A stretch of 8,975 nucleotides of DNA from an uncultured Gemella sp. (GCA_947254465.1 CAMYEU010000054.1:1-8975); one strand, 5' to 3'. Positions 1 through 6,521 are shown, numbered from the stretch's first letter. Numbers and translations are program-made. The notes: generated from the sequence alone by a model not told the origin.

Positions 1-3
1 TTA

Positions 4-555
4 TTAAAAGAATTTGAATGAACTAAATGGATAGTATCTTAAGCTTACTTTCCCAATCATTGCTTCTTTCTTAACAAATCCAAATACACGACTATCTGTA
101 CTGTGTTGTCTGTTATCTCCTAACACGAAGTATGTACCTTCTGGTACAGTTTTAGATTTTGTACTACTTAAAAATTCAATATTAAAATCTGGTGTAAATG
201 GTGCAGTTCCAGAAGCATTAGCTTCTTTAATTTTTTGAGCTAAGTATGGCTCTTCAACTTTTTGACCATTTACATATAGTACATCGTTTCTGTATTCTAT
301 AGTGTCTCCTGGAACTCCGATTATACGTTTAATATAATCGTCAGTTTCATTTGCATGGAAGACAACCTCATCTCCACGTTCATAATTTTTACTGAATTTG
401 TTAACGAAAACTTTGTCGTTATCAGCAAAAGTATAATCCATCGAATGTCCCTTTACTGTAAAAGGTGCGATAAGATATGTGCTTATAAGAAGATAAATAG
501 CAATAGAAACTACTACGACTACTATCCACTCCATAATTTCTCTTAAAATTTTCAC
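4..555 (-). CDS. lepB: Type I signal peptidase
   Basis: Membrane-anchored serine protease that removes signal peptides from exported proteins on the outer face of the membrane. The 183 residues match the short Gram-positive (SipS/SpsB) class. One hydrophobic N-terminal anchor spans about residues 9-31. The catalytic Ser38 lies in GHSMDYT, the general-base Lys76 in YIKRIIGVPGD, and the conserved GDNRQHSTDSR box at 146-156, so all catalytic parts are present. The start is GTG (complement of 553-555), preceded by AGAGGG at 8-nt spacing; the next ATG (residue 8) would cut into the anchor. Two TAA codons stand in tandem at the 3' end. The gene is divergent from the thiamine operon and has its own promoter. 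What lies downstream is outside the window. Confidence 0.96.
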   Translation of the reverse strand: MKILREIMEWIVVVVVSIAIYLLISTYLIAPFTVKGHSMDYTFADNDKVFVNKFSKNYERGDEVVFHANETDDYIKRIIGVPGDTIEYRNDVLYVNGQKVEEPYLAQKIKEANASGTAPFTPDFNIEFLSSTKSKTVPEGTYFVLGDNRQHSTDSRVFGFVKKEAMIGKVSLRYYPFSSFKFF

Positions 556-591
556 TGGTATATCCCTCTTTTATTTTATTTATGATTAATA

Positions 592-620
592 ATTCTACCA
601 TATATTAATAGAAAAATCAA
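592..620 (-). promoter_or_regulatory. Candidate promoter of lepB
   Basis: On the minus strand a -35 TTGATT (615-620) and a -10 TAGAAT (592-597) are separated by 17 bp, with a TG one base upstream of the -10 (extended -10). It lies about 37 bp upstream of the GTG start. It is assigned by consensus match only; the region is very AT-rich, so a chance match is possible. Confidence 0.55.
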
Positions 621-680
621 AAATAATTCCCTTATATTAATAATATCAAAATATAGAATATTATTTTGTAAGCACTATTA

Positions 681-708
681 TTGTATTTTTTTATCTATAT
701 GCTATAAT
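681..708 (+). promoter_or_regulatory. Promoter of the TPP-controlled thiamine operon
   Basis: A -35 TTGTAT (681-686) and a perfect -10 TATAAT (703-708) are separated by 16 bp, with TGC directly before the -10 (extended -10). Transcription should begin near 714-716, almost exactly at the first base of the riboswitch aptamer, leaving essentially no extra leader. Confidence 0.75.
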
Positions 709-712
709 TATC

Positions 713-798
713 TATACGGGAGTCTGTGAACAGTCTGAGAGGAAATATTAATATTTCGACCGAACCTGATCTGGATAATGCCAGCGTAGGTACACTTA
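713..798 (+). promoter_or_regulatory. TPP riboswitch aptamer (THI element)
   Basis: The conserved core is present: CTGAGA at 735-740 (pyrimidine-sensing arm) and the P4/P5 arm at 764-790, which reads ACCTGATCTGG, ATAATG, then CCAGCGTAGG. P3 is short (CTG-TGAA-CAG, 724-733). P1 is short and imperfect. Between CTGAGAGG and the ACC of P2 sits a perfect 14-bp AT palindrome (743-756), where TPP aptamers may carry a variable extra stem. The downstream genes encode a thiamine-binding protein and a ThiXYZ transporter, as expected for TPP feedback control. The outer boundaries are approximate. Confidence 0.95.
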
Positions 799-817
799 GC
801 TTAAAGACAAACTTAGA

Positions 818-850
818 CCCCCCTTATATTGTAAGGAGGTTTTTTATTTT
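818..850 (+). terminator. Riboswitch-controlled intrinsic terminator
   Basis: The 5' arm CCCCCCTTA (818-826) pairs with TAAGGAGG (832-839) around the loop TATTG, with one C-A mismatch, and is followed by TTTTTTATTTT (840-850). It lies about 20 nt after the aptamer, so it is the expression platform. The 3' arm is also the Shine-Dalgarno of the first gene, so folding would block both transcription and initiation. Confidence 0.85.
833..839 (+). promoter_or_regulatory. Shine-Dalgarno inside the terminator stem
   Basis: AAGGAGG is a near-perfect ribosome binding site 9 nt upstream of TTG 849-851. It fixes the start of the thiamine-binding protein and rules out the longer reading from GTG 726, which would translate the aptamer. 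All seven bases lie in the 3' arm of the terminator hairpin. Confidence 0.85.
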
Positions 851-1133
851 GATAAATTGCAGTATTGCATTACAAATTCTTCCGCTTGATAATCATGATG
901 GAAGATTAAAAATCATAGATAAAGTTATCTATTTTCTACAAAATAAGCATTCAAATGTAACCGTTACTCCATTCGAAACTGTATTTGAAGGTGAATTCAA
1001 TGAGCTTATGGATACTCTTAAAGAATGTCTTATCCTAGCGGGTGAGGATAGTAAAAATATTTTTGCAAATGTGAAAATTAATTATGGAGAAGTTTTAACT
1101 ATAAATGAAAAAATTGACAAATTTAATCAATAA
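849..1133 (+). CDS. Thiamine-binding protein, MTH1187/YkoF-like
   Basis: A 94-residue soluble protein of the Thiamine_BP family (MTH1187/YqgV/YkoF-like), small ferredoxin-fold proteins that bind thiamine or related pyrimidines. Seen here: an opening hydrophobic strand (NCSIALQILPLD), a helix with HSNVTVTPFETVFEGEF in the middle, and NIFANVKINYG near the end, matching the family pattern. There is no signal peptide, so it should be cytoplasmic. The TTG start is chosen because of AAGGAGG at 9-nt spacing; the frame stays open upstream only because the riboswitch lacks stops there. The 3' end overlaps thiX by 29 nt, implying translational coupling. Its role beside an uptake system is inferred: buffering or handing over imported ligand, or sensing its level. 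Confidence 0.85.
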   Translation: MINCSIALQILPLDNHDGRLKIIDKVIYFLQNKHSNVTVTPFETVFEGEFNELMDTLKECLILAGEDSKNIFANVKINYGEVLTINEKIDKFNQ

Positions 1134-1890
1134 ATATGCAGCAACTATTTCAATGTTGTTCCTAGTGATTATTTGGCAAGGAGCTGGTAATCTCGGACTA
1201 CTTCCAAAATACATCATACCTACACCTGTTGAAATAGTAAAAGCATGTATAAAAAATTACGAACTATTAATATTTCACAGCAAAATCACCCTACTCGAGG
1301 CTGTAATAGGTCTATTCCTAGGGATAGTCATAGCATGGCTTCTTGCTTTAATTATGGATAGTATTCCTATATTTAACAAGGCTATCTATCCCCTTCTTGT
1401 ATTAACTCAAACTATACCAACTATTGCAATTGCACCTATTCTTGTTTTATGGTTAGGATATGGACTTACACCAAAAATTGTATTAATTGTTATAACAACA
1501 ACTTTCCCAATAGTTGTAAGTATACTAGATGGATTTAGAAACTGTGATAAAGATATGATTACTTTATTACAACTAATGAATGCCAGTAAATTACAAATAC
1601 TTTGGCACGTAAAAATTCCAACTAGTCTTAGCTACTTTTATGCCGGACTTAGAGTGAGTGTATCTTATGCCTTTATAGCAGCAGTGGTTGCTGAATGGTT
1701 AGGTGGATTTGAAGGACTTGGAGTTTATATGATTAAAGCGAAAAAATTATTTGAATACGATACTATGTTCGCAATCATAATACTAGTATCTGTTATCAGT
1801 TTATTAAGTATCGAACTTGTTAAACTAAGTGAGAAAAAATTTATTAAATGGAAATACATAGGAGAAAATCATGAAAAAGATATTAACTAG
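1105..1890 (+). CDS. thiX: ABC transporter permease, thiamine-precursor type (ThiX)
   Basis: Integral membrane subunit (261 aa) of a SsuC/TauC-type ABC importer. About six hydrophobic segments are visible (roughly 13-33, 66-86, 96-118, 122-142, 177-200, 222-240). The cytoplasmic coupling loop at about 154-185 (LLQLMNASKLQILWHVKIP, then AGLR) corresponds to the EAA motif that contacts the ATPase. The ATG lies within the previous gene (29-nt overlap). The nearest SD-like sequence, GGAGA at 1086-1090, is rather far (14 nt), so initiation probably depends on coupling. It is assigned to thiamine precursors rather than sulfonates because of the TPP riboswitch and the ThiY-like partner. Confidence 0.88.
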   Translation: MKKLTNLINKYAATISMLFLVIIWQGAGNLGLLPKYIIPTPVEIVKACIKNYELLIFHSKITLLEAVIGLFLGIVIAWLLALIMDSIPIFNKAIYPLLVLTQTIPTIAIAPILVLWLGYGLTPKIVLIVITTTFPIVVSILDGFRNCDKDMITLLQLMNASKLQILWHVKIPTSLSYFYAGLRVSVSYAFIAAVVAEWLGGFEGLGVYMIKAKKLFEYDTMFAIIILVSVISLLSIELVKLSEKKFIKWKYIGENHEKDIN

Positions 1891-2866
1891 CATTTTTGCT
1901 TTTATCTTAGCAATTTCATTAACTGCATGTAGTACAGTTAATAAAAATGCAGAAAAAAAAGAACTTAAAAAAGTGGATTTCGTACTTGACTGGGCGATTA
2001 ACACAAACCACACTGGTTTATATGTAGCTAAAGAAAAAGGATACTTCGCTGAAGAAGGTATTGACCTTGACATTAAGCCAGCACCTGAAGACAGTACTTC
2101 TGACTTAATTATTAATAATAAAGCACCTTTTGGTATTTACTACCAAGACTCAATGGCTAACAAACTTTCTAAAGGTGCAGGAATCACTGCCGTAGCTGCA
2201 ATTATCGAACACAACACTTCTGGTATCATTTCACTTAAGAAAAACAATATCAAAGAACCAAAAGACCTTGAAGGTAAAAAGTATGGAACTTGGAATGATC
2301 CAGTAGAATTAGCAATGGTTAAATCATTAATCCAAAAGCAAGGTGGAGATGCTAACAAATTAAATCTAGCTCCGAATACAGATACAAACTCTGTTACTCC
2401 ACTAGAAAATGGTCTTTTCGATGCTGCTTGGATTTACTATGCATGGGATGGTAAATTAGCTGAAAGCATGAAATTAGATATTAACTACTTCTATCTAAAA
2501 GATTTCAATAAAGATTTAGACTACTATTCTCCAGTAATTATTGCTAATAACGATTACTTAAAAGAAAATAAAGAAGAGGCTAAAAAAGTTCTTAGAGCTA
2601 TTAAGAAAGGATATGTCTACGCTATAGAACATCCTGAAGAAGCTGCAGAGATTTTAATCAAAAATGCTCCAGAATTAAAAGATAAAAAAGATTTCATCCT
2701 TGAATCTCAAAAATATCTATCTAAACAATATGCATCAAACAAAGATCACTGGGGTGAATTCGATGCTAACAGATGGAATGCATTCTACCGTTGGGTTAAC
2801 GAAAACAAAATTACAAAACAACCTCTTGCAGAAAACACTGGATTCAGCAATGACTATATAAAATAA
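1871..2866 (+). CDS. thiY: Thiamine-pyrimidine precursor-binding lipoprotein (ThiY)
   Basis: Extracytoplasmic substrate-binding subunit of the NMT1/THI5-like family. Residues 1-19 form a lipoprotein signal peptide ending in the lipobox LTAC, with Cys20 as the lipidated residue. The family signature DWAINTNHTGLYVAKEKGYF begins at residue 40, followed by FAEEGIDLDI and a typical two-lobed periplasmic-binding fold. The iron-binding Cys cluster of fungal THI5 enzymes is absent, as expected for a transport protein. Known relatives bind formylaminopyrimidine or HMP; which one is bound here cannot be read from the sequence. It has a good SD (AGGAG, 6 nt before ATG), overlaps thiX by 20 nt, and its stop overlaps the thiZ start. 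Confidence 0.92.
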   Translation: MKKILTSIFAFILAISLTACSTVNKNAEKKELKKVDFVLDWAINTNHTGLYVAKEKGYFAEEGIDLDIKPAPEDSTSDLIINNKAPFGIYYQDSMANKLSKGAGITAVAAIIEHNTSGIISLKKNNIKEPKDLEGKKYGTWNDPVELAMVKSLIQKQGGDANKLNLAPNTDTNSVTPLENGLFDAAWIYYAWDGKLAESMKLDINYFYLKDFNKDLDYYSPVIIANNDYLKENKEEAKKVLRAIKKGYVYAIEHPEEAAEILIKNAPELKDKKDFILESQKYLSKQYASNKDHWGEFDANRWNAFYRWVNENKITKQPLAENTGFSNDYIK

Positions 2867-3585
2867 TGAATATACTATCAATAAAAAACTTATCTTTCAA
2901 TTATCCAAACAATAAAATACTAAAAGATATAAACATTCATGTCGATAAAGGTGAAGTCGTATCTATACTTGGTGGAAGTGGTGTTGGTAAAACCACACTT
3001 TTCAATATTATCGCAGGTATAAATTCTCTTCAAAGTGGAGAAATCTCTATAAAAGGTAACACAGACTATAAAGGTCGTGTAAGTTACATGCTTCAAAAAG
3101 ACTTATTATTGGAACATAAGACTATTATTCAAAACATTATACTTCCTCTTTTAATAAGAAAAATTAATAAAAAAGAAGCAGAAGAAGAAGCGATAAAGAA
3201 TCTTAAATTATTTAATCTTTACGAATATAAAGATAAATATCCTAGTGAGTTAAGTGGCGGAATGCGTCAAAGGGTTGCACTACTTCGTACATATATGTTT
3301 AAAGAAGAACTATTCTTACTAGACGAACCTTTCAGTGCACTTGATGCCATTACAAAAATATCATTACATTCTTGGTATCTTGAAATCAAGAATAAACTTG
3401 ATATAACTACTCTACTAATCACCCACGATATAGACGAGGCTATTGACCTAAGTGACAGAATTTATATCATTAAAAATAAACCTGGTGAAATTGTATCTGA
3501 AATAAAAATAAATCTTGATGAACAAAATCAAGATGAACAAAAACTTAAATATAAAAAAGAGATACTAAATATACTTGGATTATAA
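2866..3585 (+). CDS. thiZ: ABC transporter ATP-binding protein (ThiZ)
   Basis: Cytoplasmic ATPase (239 aa) powering the ThiXY importer. All nucleotide-binding motifs are intact: Walker A GGSGVGKTT (36-44, Lys42), Q-loop Gln77, signature LSGGMRQR (129-136), Walker B LFLLDEPF with catalytic Glu154, D-loop SALD (157-160) and switch His187. The ATG shares one base with the thiY stop (TAATG) and no clear Shine-Dalgarno precedes it, so translation probably relies on ribosomes terminating on thiY. It is the last gene of the operon, followed by a long hairpin. It belongs to the SsuB/TauB-like subfamily; the thiamine role comes from context. Confidence 0.9.
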   Translation: MNILSIKNLSFNYPNNKILKDINIHVDKGEVVSILGGSGVGKTTLFNIIAGINSLQSGEISIKGNTDYKGRVSYMLQKDLLLEHKTIIQNIILPLLIRKINKKEAEEEAIKNLKLFNLYEYKDKYPSELSGGMRQRVALLRTYMFKEELFLLDEPFSALDAITKISLHSWYLEIKNKLDITTLLITHDIDEAIDLSDRIYIIKNKPGEIVSEIKINLDEQNQDEQKLKYKKEILNILGL

Positions 3586-3587
3586 TA

Positions 3588-3623
3588 ATACACCCTAGCG
3601 TGAACTTTCACACTAGGGTGTAT
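3588..3623. terminator. Long hairpin between convergent thiZ and CLC genes
   Basis: An 11-bp perfect stem (3588-3598 with 3613-3623, ATACACCCTAG) continues past one mismatch into GTGA/TCAC (3600-3603 with 3608-3611) around a 4-nt loop. It sits between converging stop codons (3585 and 3628) and is symmetrical, so it can serve both strands. The flanks are AT-rich rather than strong T-tracts (ATTTAATTATTT on the plus side), so termination may be less efficient than usual. Confidence 0.75.
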
Positions 3624-3627
3624 TTAA

Positions 3628-4785
3628 TTATTTATAAATACTATATTTTTTATTGATTAAATAGATTAACACCGCAGGTATTACTGTAAAAAACATTAAT
3701 TTATATCCAAATACTTCTAACGCAAGAAATATAGGTGCAATGTATGTCTTAGTTGCCGCTGAAAATACTAAACAATATCCTAAGGCTGCTGTTACTAAAA
3801 TAGGTAGGCCCAACCAAGTTCCTAAAATCACACCACAAGTCGCTCCAATCGCAAATAACGGCGTAACCTCTCCTCCGCTAAAGCCAATCCCCGTACAAAC
3901 TGCTGTTAATACGATTTTTAGCATAAAATCATAAACTTGAATCTGTTCAAAGTTTGTAAAAGATATCCCAATTAAATTCGTACCTAACGAGGCATATCTG
4001 TACTCGAAAACGAAACTAGTTAATATAAAAGCTGCTAAAAGTATCCATGTTATATTCTTATTAATAGCTACTAATTCTTTTATTTTTCTTTGAAGGAGAA
4101 CAAATAAGATTCCTACAAAAACAAAAATAACTCCAACTAAAACTAATTTAGAAATAAACTCTAAATTTATATTAATTTCACTTACATCTATTGCCACGAA
4201 GAATTTTTCCAAACCTAATTTATGTGACAAAAATGCACTTATATACGCTGCTACAATATATGTTACATACTCATAAATTTTATTTATTGTAAAGTTAAAT
4301 TTGCCACTAACAACCTCTAAAATGAATACTACAGCAGCTAATGGAGTTTGGAATAATCCAGCAAAACCACAAATCATTCCTAATTTTACGAAAAATTGTT
4401 TTTTCTCTGTACTGAAATCATTTGAAGCCATATTACCACCAATTGCTCCACCTAATTGCACAGCTACTCCTTCACGTCCTACACTCACACCGAAGCTATG
4501 TGCCAATAAAGTATTTAAAGTCAAAATAAACGGAAATTTCCATGTAACTTTCTCTTTTTTATTAGTTGCCGCTTCAATAAAATACTTCATACCTATCGCA
4601 CCGGTATGTAAATATTTATTACTAAACTTAATAAAGATTAATATCAATGGCGTTAAAATTAATAAATACTTGTAATAATTACTAGTTAACTCTATTAGCT
4701 TTAATAACGTTTGACCAAATAACGAACAACAAATCGATATTAATAATACAGTGCTCACTACTCTTATGTAATAATTTTTCAACAT
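3628..4785 (-). CDS. CLC-type fluoride/proton antiporter (CLC-F branch)
   Basis: Polytopic CLC-family protein (385 aa) with no C-terminal CBS domains. The gating motif reads GREGVAVQ with Glu105. The usual GSGIP chloride-site loop is replaced by TGAIGMKYF (Met66), and the GGIFAP motif of chloride CLCs is replaced by GGEVTPLF (304-311). From family knowledge, a Met near the first motif and Glu-Val-Thr in the second mark the fluoride-exporting branch (EriC-F/CLC-F); the spacing of Met66, Glu105 and Glu306-Val307-Thr308 fits that branch as I recall it from Enterococcus. The likely role is expulsion of cytoplasmic fluoride in exchange for protons. The SD AAAGGAG lies unusually far (15 nt) from ATG; AGAAG at 10 nt may serve. 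It lies 74 bp behind yitT. A chloride CLC is the less likely alternative. Confidence 0.85.
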   Translation of the reverse strand: MLKNYYIRVVSTVLLISICCSLFGQTLLKLIELTSNYYKYLLILTPLILIFIKFSNKYLHTGAIGMKYFIEAATNKKEKVTWKFPFILTLNTLLAHSFGVSVGREGVAVQLGGAIGGNMASNDFSTEKKQFFVKLGMICGFAGLFQTPLAAVVFILEVVSGKFNFTINKIYEYVTYIVAAYISAFLSHKLGLEKFFVAIDVSEININLEFISKLVLVGVIFVFVGILFVLLQRKIKELVAINKNITWILLAAFILTSFVFEYRYASLGTNLIGISFTNFEQIQVYDFMLKIVLTAVCTGIGFSGGEVTPLFAIGATCGVILGTWLGLPILVTAALGYCLVFSAATKTYIAPIFLALEVFGYKLMFFTVIPAVLIYLINKKYSIYK

Positions 4786-4814
4786 ATTATCTACACTTCT
4801 CTCCTTTAAATATA

Positions 4815-4854
4815 AATCTGAGAAAGAAATTCAACTAAATTCCCTTCTCAGATT
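4815..4854 (-). terminator. Strong hairpin between yitT and the CLC gene
   Basis: On the minus strand AATCTGAGAA pairs with TTCTCAGATT and the stem continues (GGGAATT with AATTTCT, two G-T pairs) for about 17 bp, around a 6-nt loop. It is followed by TTATATTT, a modest U-rich tail. It probably terminates or attenuates transcription from yitT before the CLC gene, whose own promoter is not obvious in the remaining 29 bp. Confidence 0.65.
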
Positions 4855-4859
4855 CTTTA

Positions 4860-5768
4860 CTATTGATTCTTCTTAAAACTTAGATTTGATTTTTTCGGTT
4901 GATCATAACTGAATCCTTCTCCTATAATATCATGAACTTCGGTTATTGTCACAAAAGCCCGAGGATCAATTTTATAAACTAAAGATTTCAATTTTCCTAT
5001 TTCATTTCTTGAAACTACACAATAACCTATATTCAAATCTTTCTTAGAATAGCTTCCTTGTCCTTTTATATAAGTTAACCCACGACTCATATCTTCTTGG
5101 ATTTTTTTAGTGATAAGTTCTATTTCAGATGAAACTATCATTACACCTTTTCCAGGAACTCCACCTTCAACAACATAATCTATTACTTTAGTACATATAA
5201 AAATATAAATTAAAGTATATAGAATCGCTGGAAAACTCTTAACTACCACAAATGTTAATACAATGATAATACCATCAATAATTTGAATGATTCTTCCGAT
5301 TGAACTACCTGTATAAAGTTGAACAATTTTTGCTACTATATCTACTCCCCCTGTTGTTCCTCCTGCTAGAAAGACTATCCCTAGACCTAGACCAGCTAAT
5401 AATCCTCCAAATACAGCAGCCAGCAACCTATCTCCACCAAGATCTATTACTATATGATACTTTTCAAATATTCCTATCCAAAATGTTAACATAATAATAC
5501 CATAAACTGTATATAGCATCATTTTCCTATCTAGCATTTTATATCCAATAATTAACAAAGGAATATTTACTAGTATAGTACCAATAGATACCGATAATCC
5601 AACTGCATATAAGAGTAATAATGCTATCCCTGTTCCTCCACCTTCTGCTAATTTATTCGGTACATTAAAATGCATAATAGCAAAAGAATAAATAGCGCAT
5701 CCCAAAGATATTATAAATAATTCTTTTAAAATTTTTTTGAAATTTATATTTTTAACATTTTTTCTCAT
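4860..5768 (-). CDS. YitT family membrane protein (DUF161/DUF2179)
   Basis: 302-residue protein of the YitT family, common as paralogues in Bacilli; its biochemical function is not established. The N-terminal part (about 13-205) holds five to six membrane segments with the family's glycine-rich loops EGGGTGIA (42-49) and AGGTTGGVDIVAK (135-147). The C-terminal cytoplasmic domain (about 206-290) is DUF2179, with GLTYIKGQGSYSKKD (230-244), CVVSR and FVTITEVHDIIGEGF. The length is typical and no part is missing. The ATG is preceded by GGGGGTG at 4-nt spacing. It has a strong promoter facing away from pssA and is followed by a hairpin before the CLC gene. It resembles YitT, YpjC and YvjA alike, so no symbol is given. 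Confidence 0.9.
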   Translation of the reverse strand: MRKNVKNINFKKILKELFIISLGCAIYSFAIMHFNVPNKLAEGGGTGIALLLLYAVGLSVSIGTILVNIPLLIIGYKMLDRKMMLYTVYGIIMLTFWIGIFEKYHIVIDLGGDRLLAAVFGGLLAGLGLGIVFLAGGTTGGVDIVAKIVQLYTGSSIGRIIQIIDGIIIVLTFVVVKSFPAILYTLIYIFICTKVIDYVVEGGVPGKGVMIVSSEIELITKKIQEDMSRGLTYIKGQGSYSKKDLNIGYCVVSRNEIGKLKSLVYKIDPRAFVTITEVHDIIGEGFSYDQPKKSNLSFKKNQ

Positions 5769-5772
5769 AGTG

Positions 5773-5779
5773 CACCCCC
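5773..5779 (-). promoter_or_regulatory. G-rich Shine-Dalgarno of yitT-family gene
   Basis: GGGGGTG on the minus strand, 4 nt before ATG 5768, is one change from the optimal GGAGGTG. It is unusually G-rich for so AT-rich a genome and fixes the start at Met1. Confidence 0.6.
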
Positions 5780-5797
5780 AAAATCAATCTCATCCTA

Positions 5798-5826
5798 ATT
5801 ATAACAGGTTTAACAATGTTAGACAA
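5798..5826 (-). promoter_or_regulatory. Promoter of the yitT-family gene
   Basis: A -35 TTGTCT (5821-5826) and a perfect -10 TATAAT (5798-5803), 17 bp apart, with TG one base before the -10. The expected transcript start is near 5791, giving a leader of about 22 nt. Confidence 0.75.
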
Positions 5827-5878
5827 CTACAGTAAATAATATTTTTACTCCTTTATTTTTATAAATTTCATCTTTTCT

Positions 5879-5907
5879 TAGACATTATTACAAATTTGTA
5901 CTATAAT
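5879..5907 (+). promoter_or_regulatory. Promoter of pssA
   Basis: A -35 TAGACA (5879-5884, five of six consensus bases) and a -10 TATAAT (5902-5907), exactly 17 bp apart. A second TATAAT directly follows at 5908-5913 but has no good -35. The transcript would start near 5914, 26 nt before the chosen ATG. Confidence 0.7.
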
Positions 5908-5922
5908 TATAATATCAATATT

Positions 5923-5927
5923 GGAGG
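5923..5927 (+). promoter_or_regulatory. Shine-Dalgarno deciding the pssA start
   Basis: GGAGG ends directly against TTG 5928, which is therefore too close to serve as a start. The ATG at 5940, 12 nt downstream, is the usable initiator and gives the family's usual N-terminus, MNKNFIPNYLTLCN. Confidence 0.75.
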
Positions 5928-5939
5928 TTGACTTTTAAA

Positions 5940-6458
5940 ATGAATAAAAACTTCATACCTAATTATCTTACCCTTTGTAATATTTTTTGTGGTTTTATGT
6001 CTATTTTAACAACATCACATAAATATTTTATCTGGGGTACTGTCTTTATTATTTTAGCCATGCTTGCAGATAGATACGATGGTATTGTCGCAAGAAAACT
6101 TGGAGTTGTTTCTGAAATAGGTCACGACTTAGATTCACTATGTGATGTGGTAAGCTTCGGAGTTGCTCCTGCCATGCTCGTTTTTGAAATATTTGTTACT
6201 AATGATAAACCATCAACTTTATTAATGGTTATTGTAGCTATTCTTTGTGGTATATACGTATGTTGTGGGGCTTATCGATTAGCTAGATTTAATGTTACAA
6301 AAATGAAAAATGGATATTATCAAGGAGTTCCTATTACTACATGTGGAACAATACTTGCAATAATTGCACCAATTAAATTACCAAGCATTGCAATACTAAT
6401 ACTATTAATAATAAGTTCATACTTAATGATAAGTAATATAAAAATAAAAAAAATATAA
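5940..6458 (+). CDS. pssA: CDP-diacylglycerol-serine O-phosphatidyltransferase
   Basis: Membrane enzyme making phosphatidylserine from CDP-diacylglycerol and L-serine, the precursor of phosphatidylethanolamine. The CDP-alcohol phosphotransferase motif is complete with exact spacing: Asp44, Asp47-Gly48, Ala51-Arg52, Gly61, Asp65 and Asp69 (D-x2-DG-x2-AR-x8-G-x3-D-x3-D). Further PssA hallmarks are SFGVAPA (72-78), GAYRLARFNV (110-119) and YYQGVPITTCG (126-136). The rest consists of hydrophobic helices. The 172 aa match the short Bacillus-type (subclass II) enzyme. No phosphatidylserine decarboxylase lies next to it in this window, so whether PS is converted to PE cannot be judged here. Confidence 0.93.
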   Translation: MNKNFIPNYLTLCNIFCGFMSILTTSHKYFIWGTVFIILAMLADRYDGIVARKLGVVSEIGHDLDSLCDVVSFGVAPAMLVFEIFVTNDKPSTLLMVIVAILCGIYVCCGAYRLARFNVTKMKNGYYQGVPITTCGTILAIIAPIKLPSIAILILLIISSYLMISNIKIKKI

Positions 6459-6465
6459 AAAATGT

Positions 6466-6471
6466 TATAAT
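6466..6471 (+). promoter_or_regulatory. Possible extended -10 just after pssA
   Basis: TGTTATAAT (6463-6471) is a perfect extended -10 right after the pssA stop, preceded by an A-rich tract but no recognisable -35. If active it would start a transcript near 6478 that ends at the hairpin at 6522-6567, giving an RNA of about 90 nt. Consensus match only. Confidence 0.3.
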
Positions 6472-6521
6472 TGTAATGTGTACCAAAGATTCTGGACATG
6501 TATATATTTTGTTTAAATAAG

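Noticed and set aside
639..665. AT-only inverted repeat AATAATAT...ATATTATT between lepB and the thi promoter
   Set aside because: An 8-bp A/T-only arm with an 11-nt gap is expected by chance at this base composition; there is no other sign of an operator.
726..848. N-terminal extension of the thiamine-binding protein from GTG 726
   Set aside because: It would translate the TPP aptamer and terminator. The strong AAGGAGG sits at 833-839, correctly placed for TTG 849, and the family's normal N-terminus begins there.
1825..2358. Minus-strand open frames opposite thiX and thiY
   Set aside because: They lie opposite well-supported transporter genes, and no recognisable domain or ribosome site was seen.
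3740..4675. Plus-strand open frames across the CLC gene
   Set aside because: They are antisense to a gene with clear CLC motifs, have no Shine-Dalgarno and resemble no family.
5831..5849. Small inverted repeat AGTAAA...TTTACT between yitT and pssA
   Set aside because: Six AT-rich base pairs between two promoters match no operator known to me and are easily due to chance.
5928..5939. TTG 5928 as the pssA start
   Set aside because: It touches the GGAGG with no spacing; ATG 5940 is at a usable distance and gives the usual PssA N-terminus.
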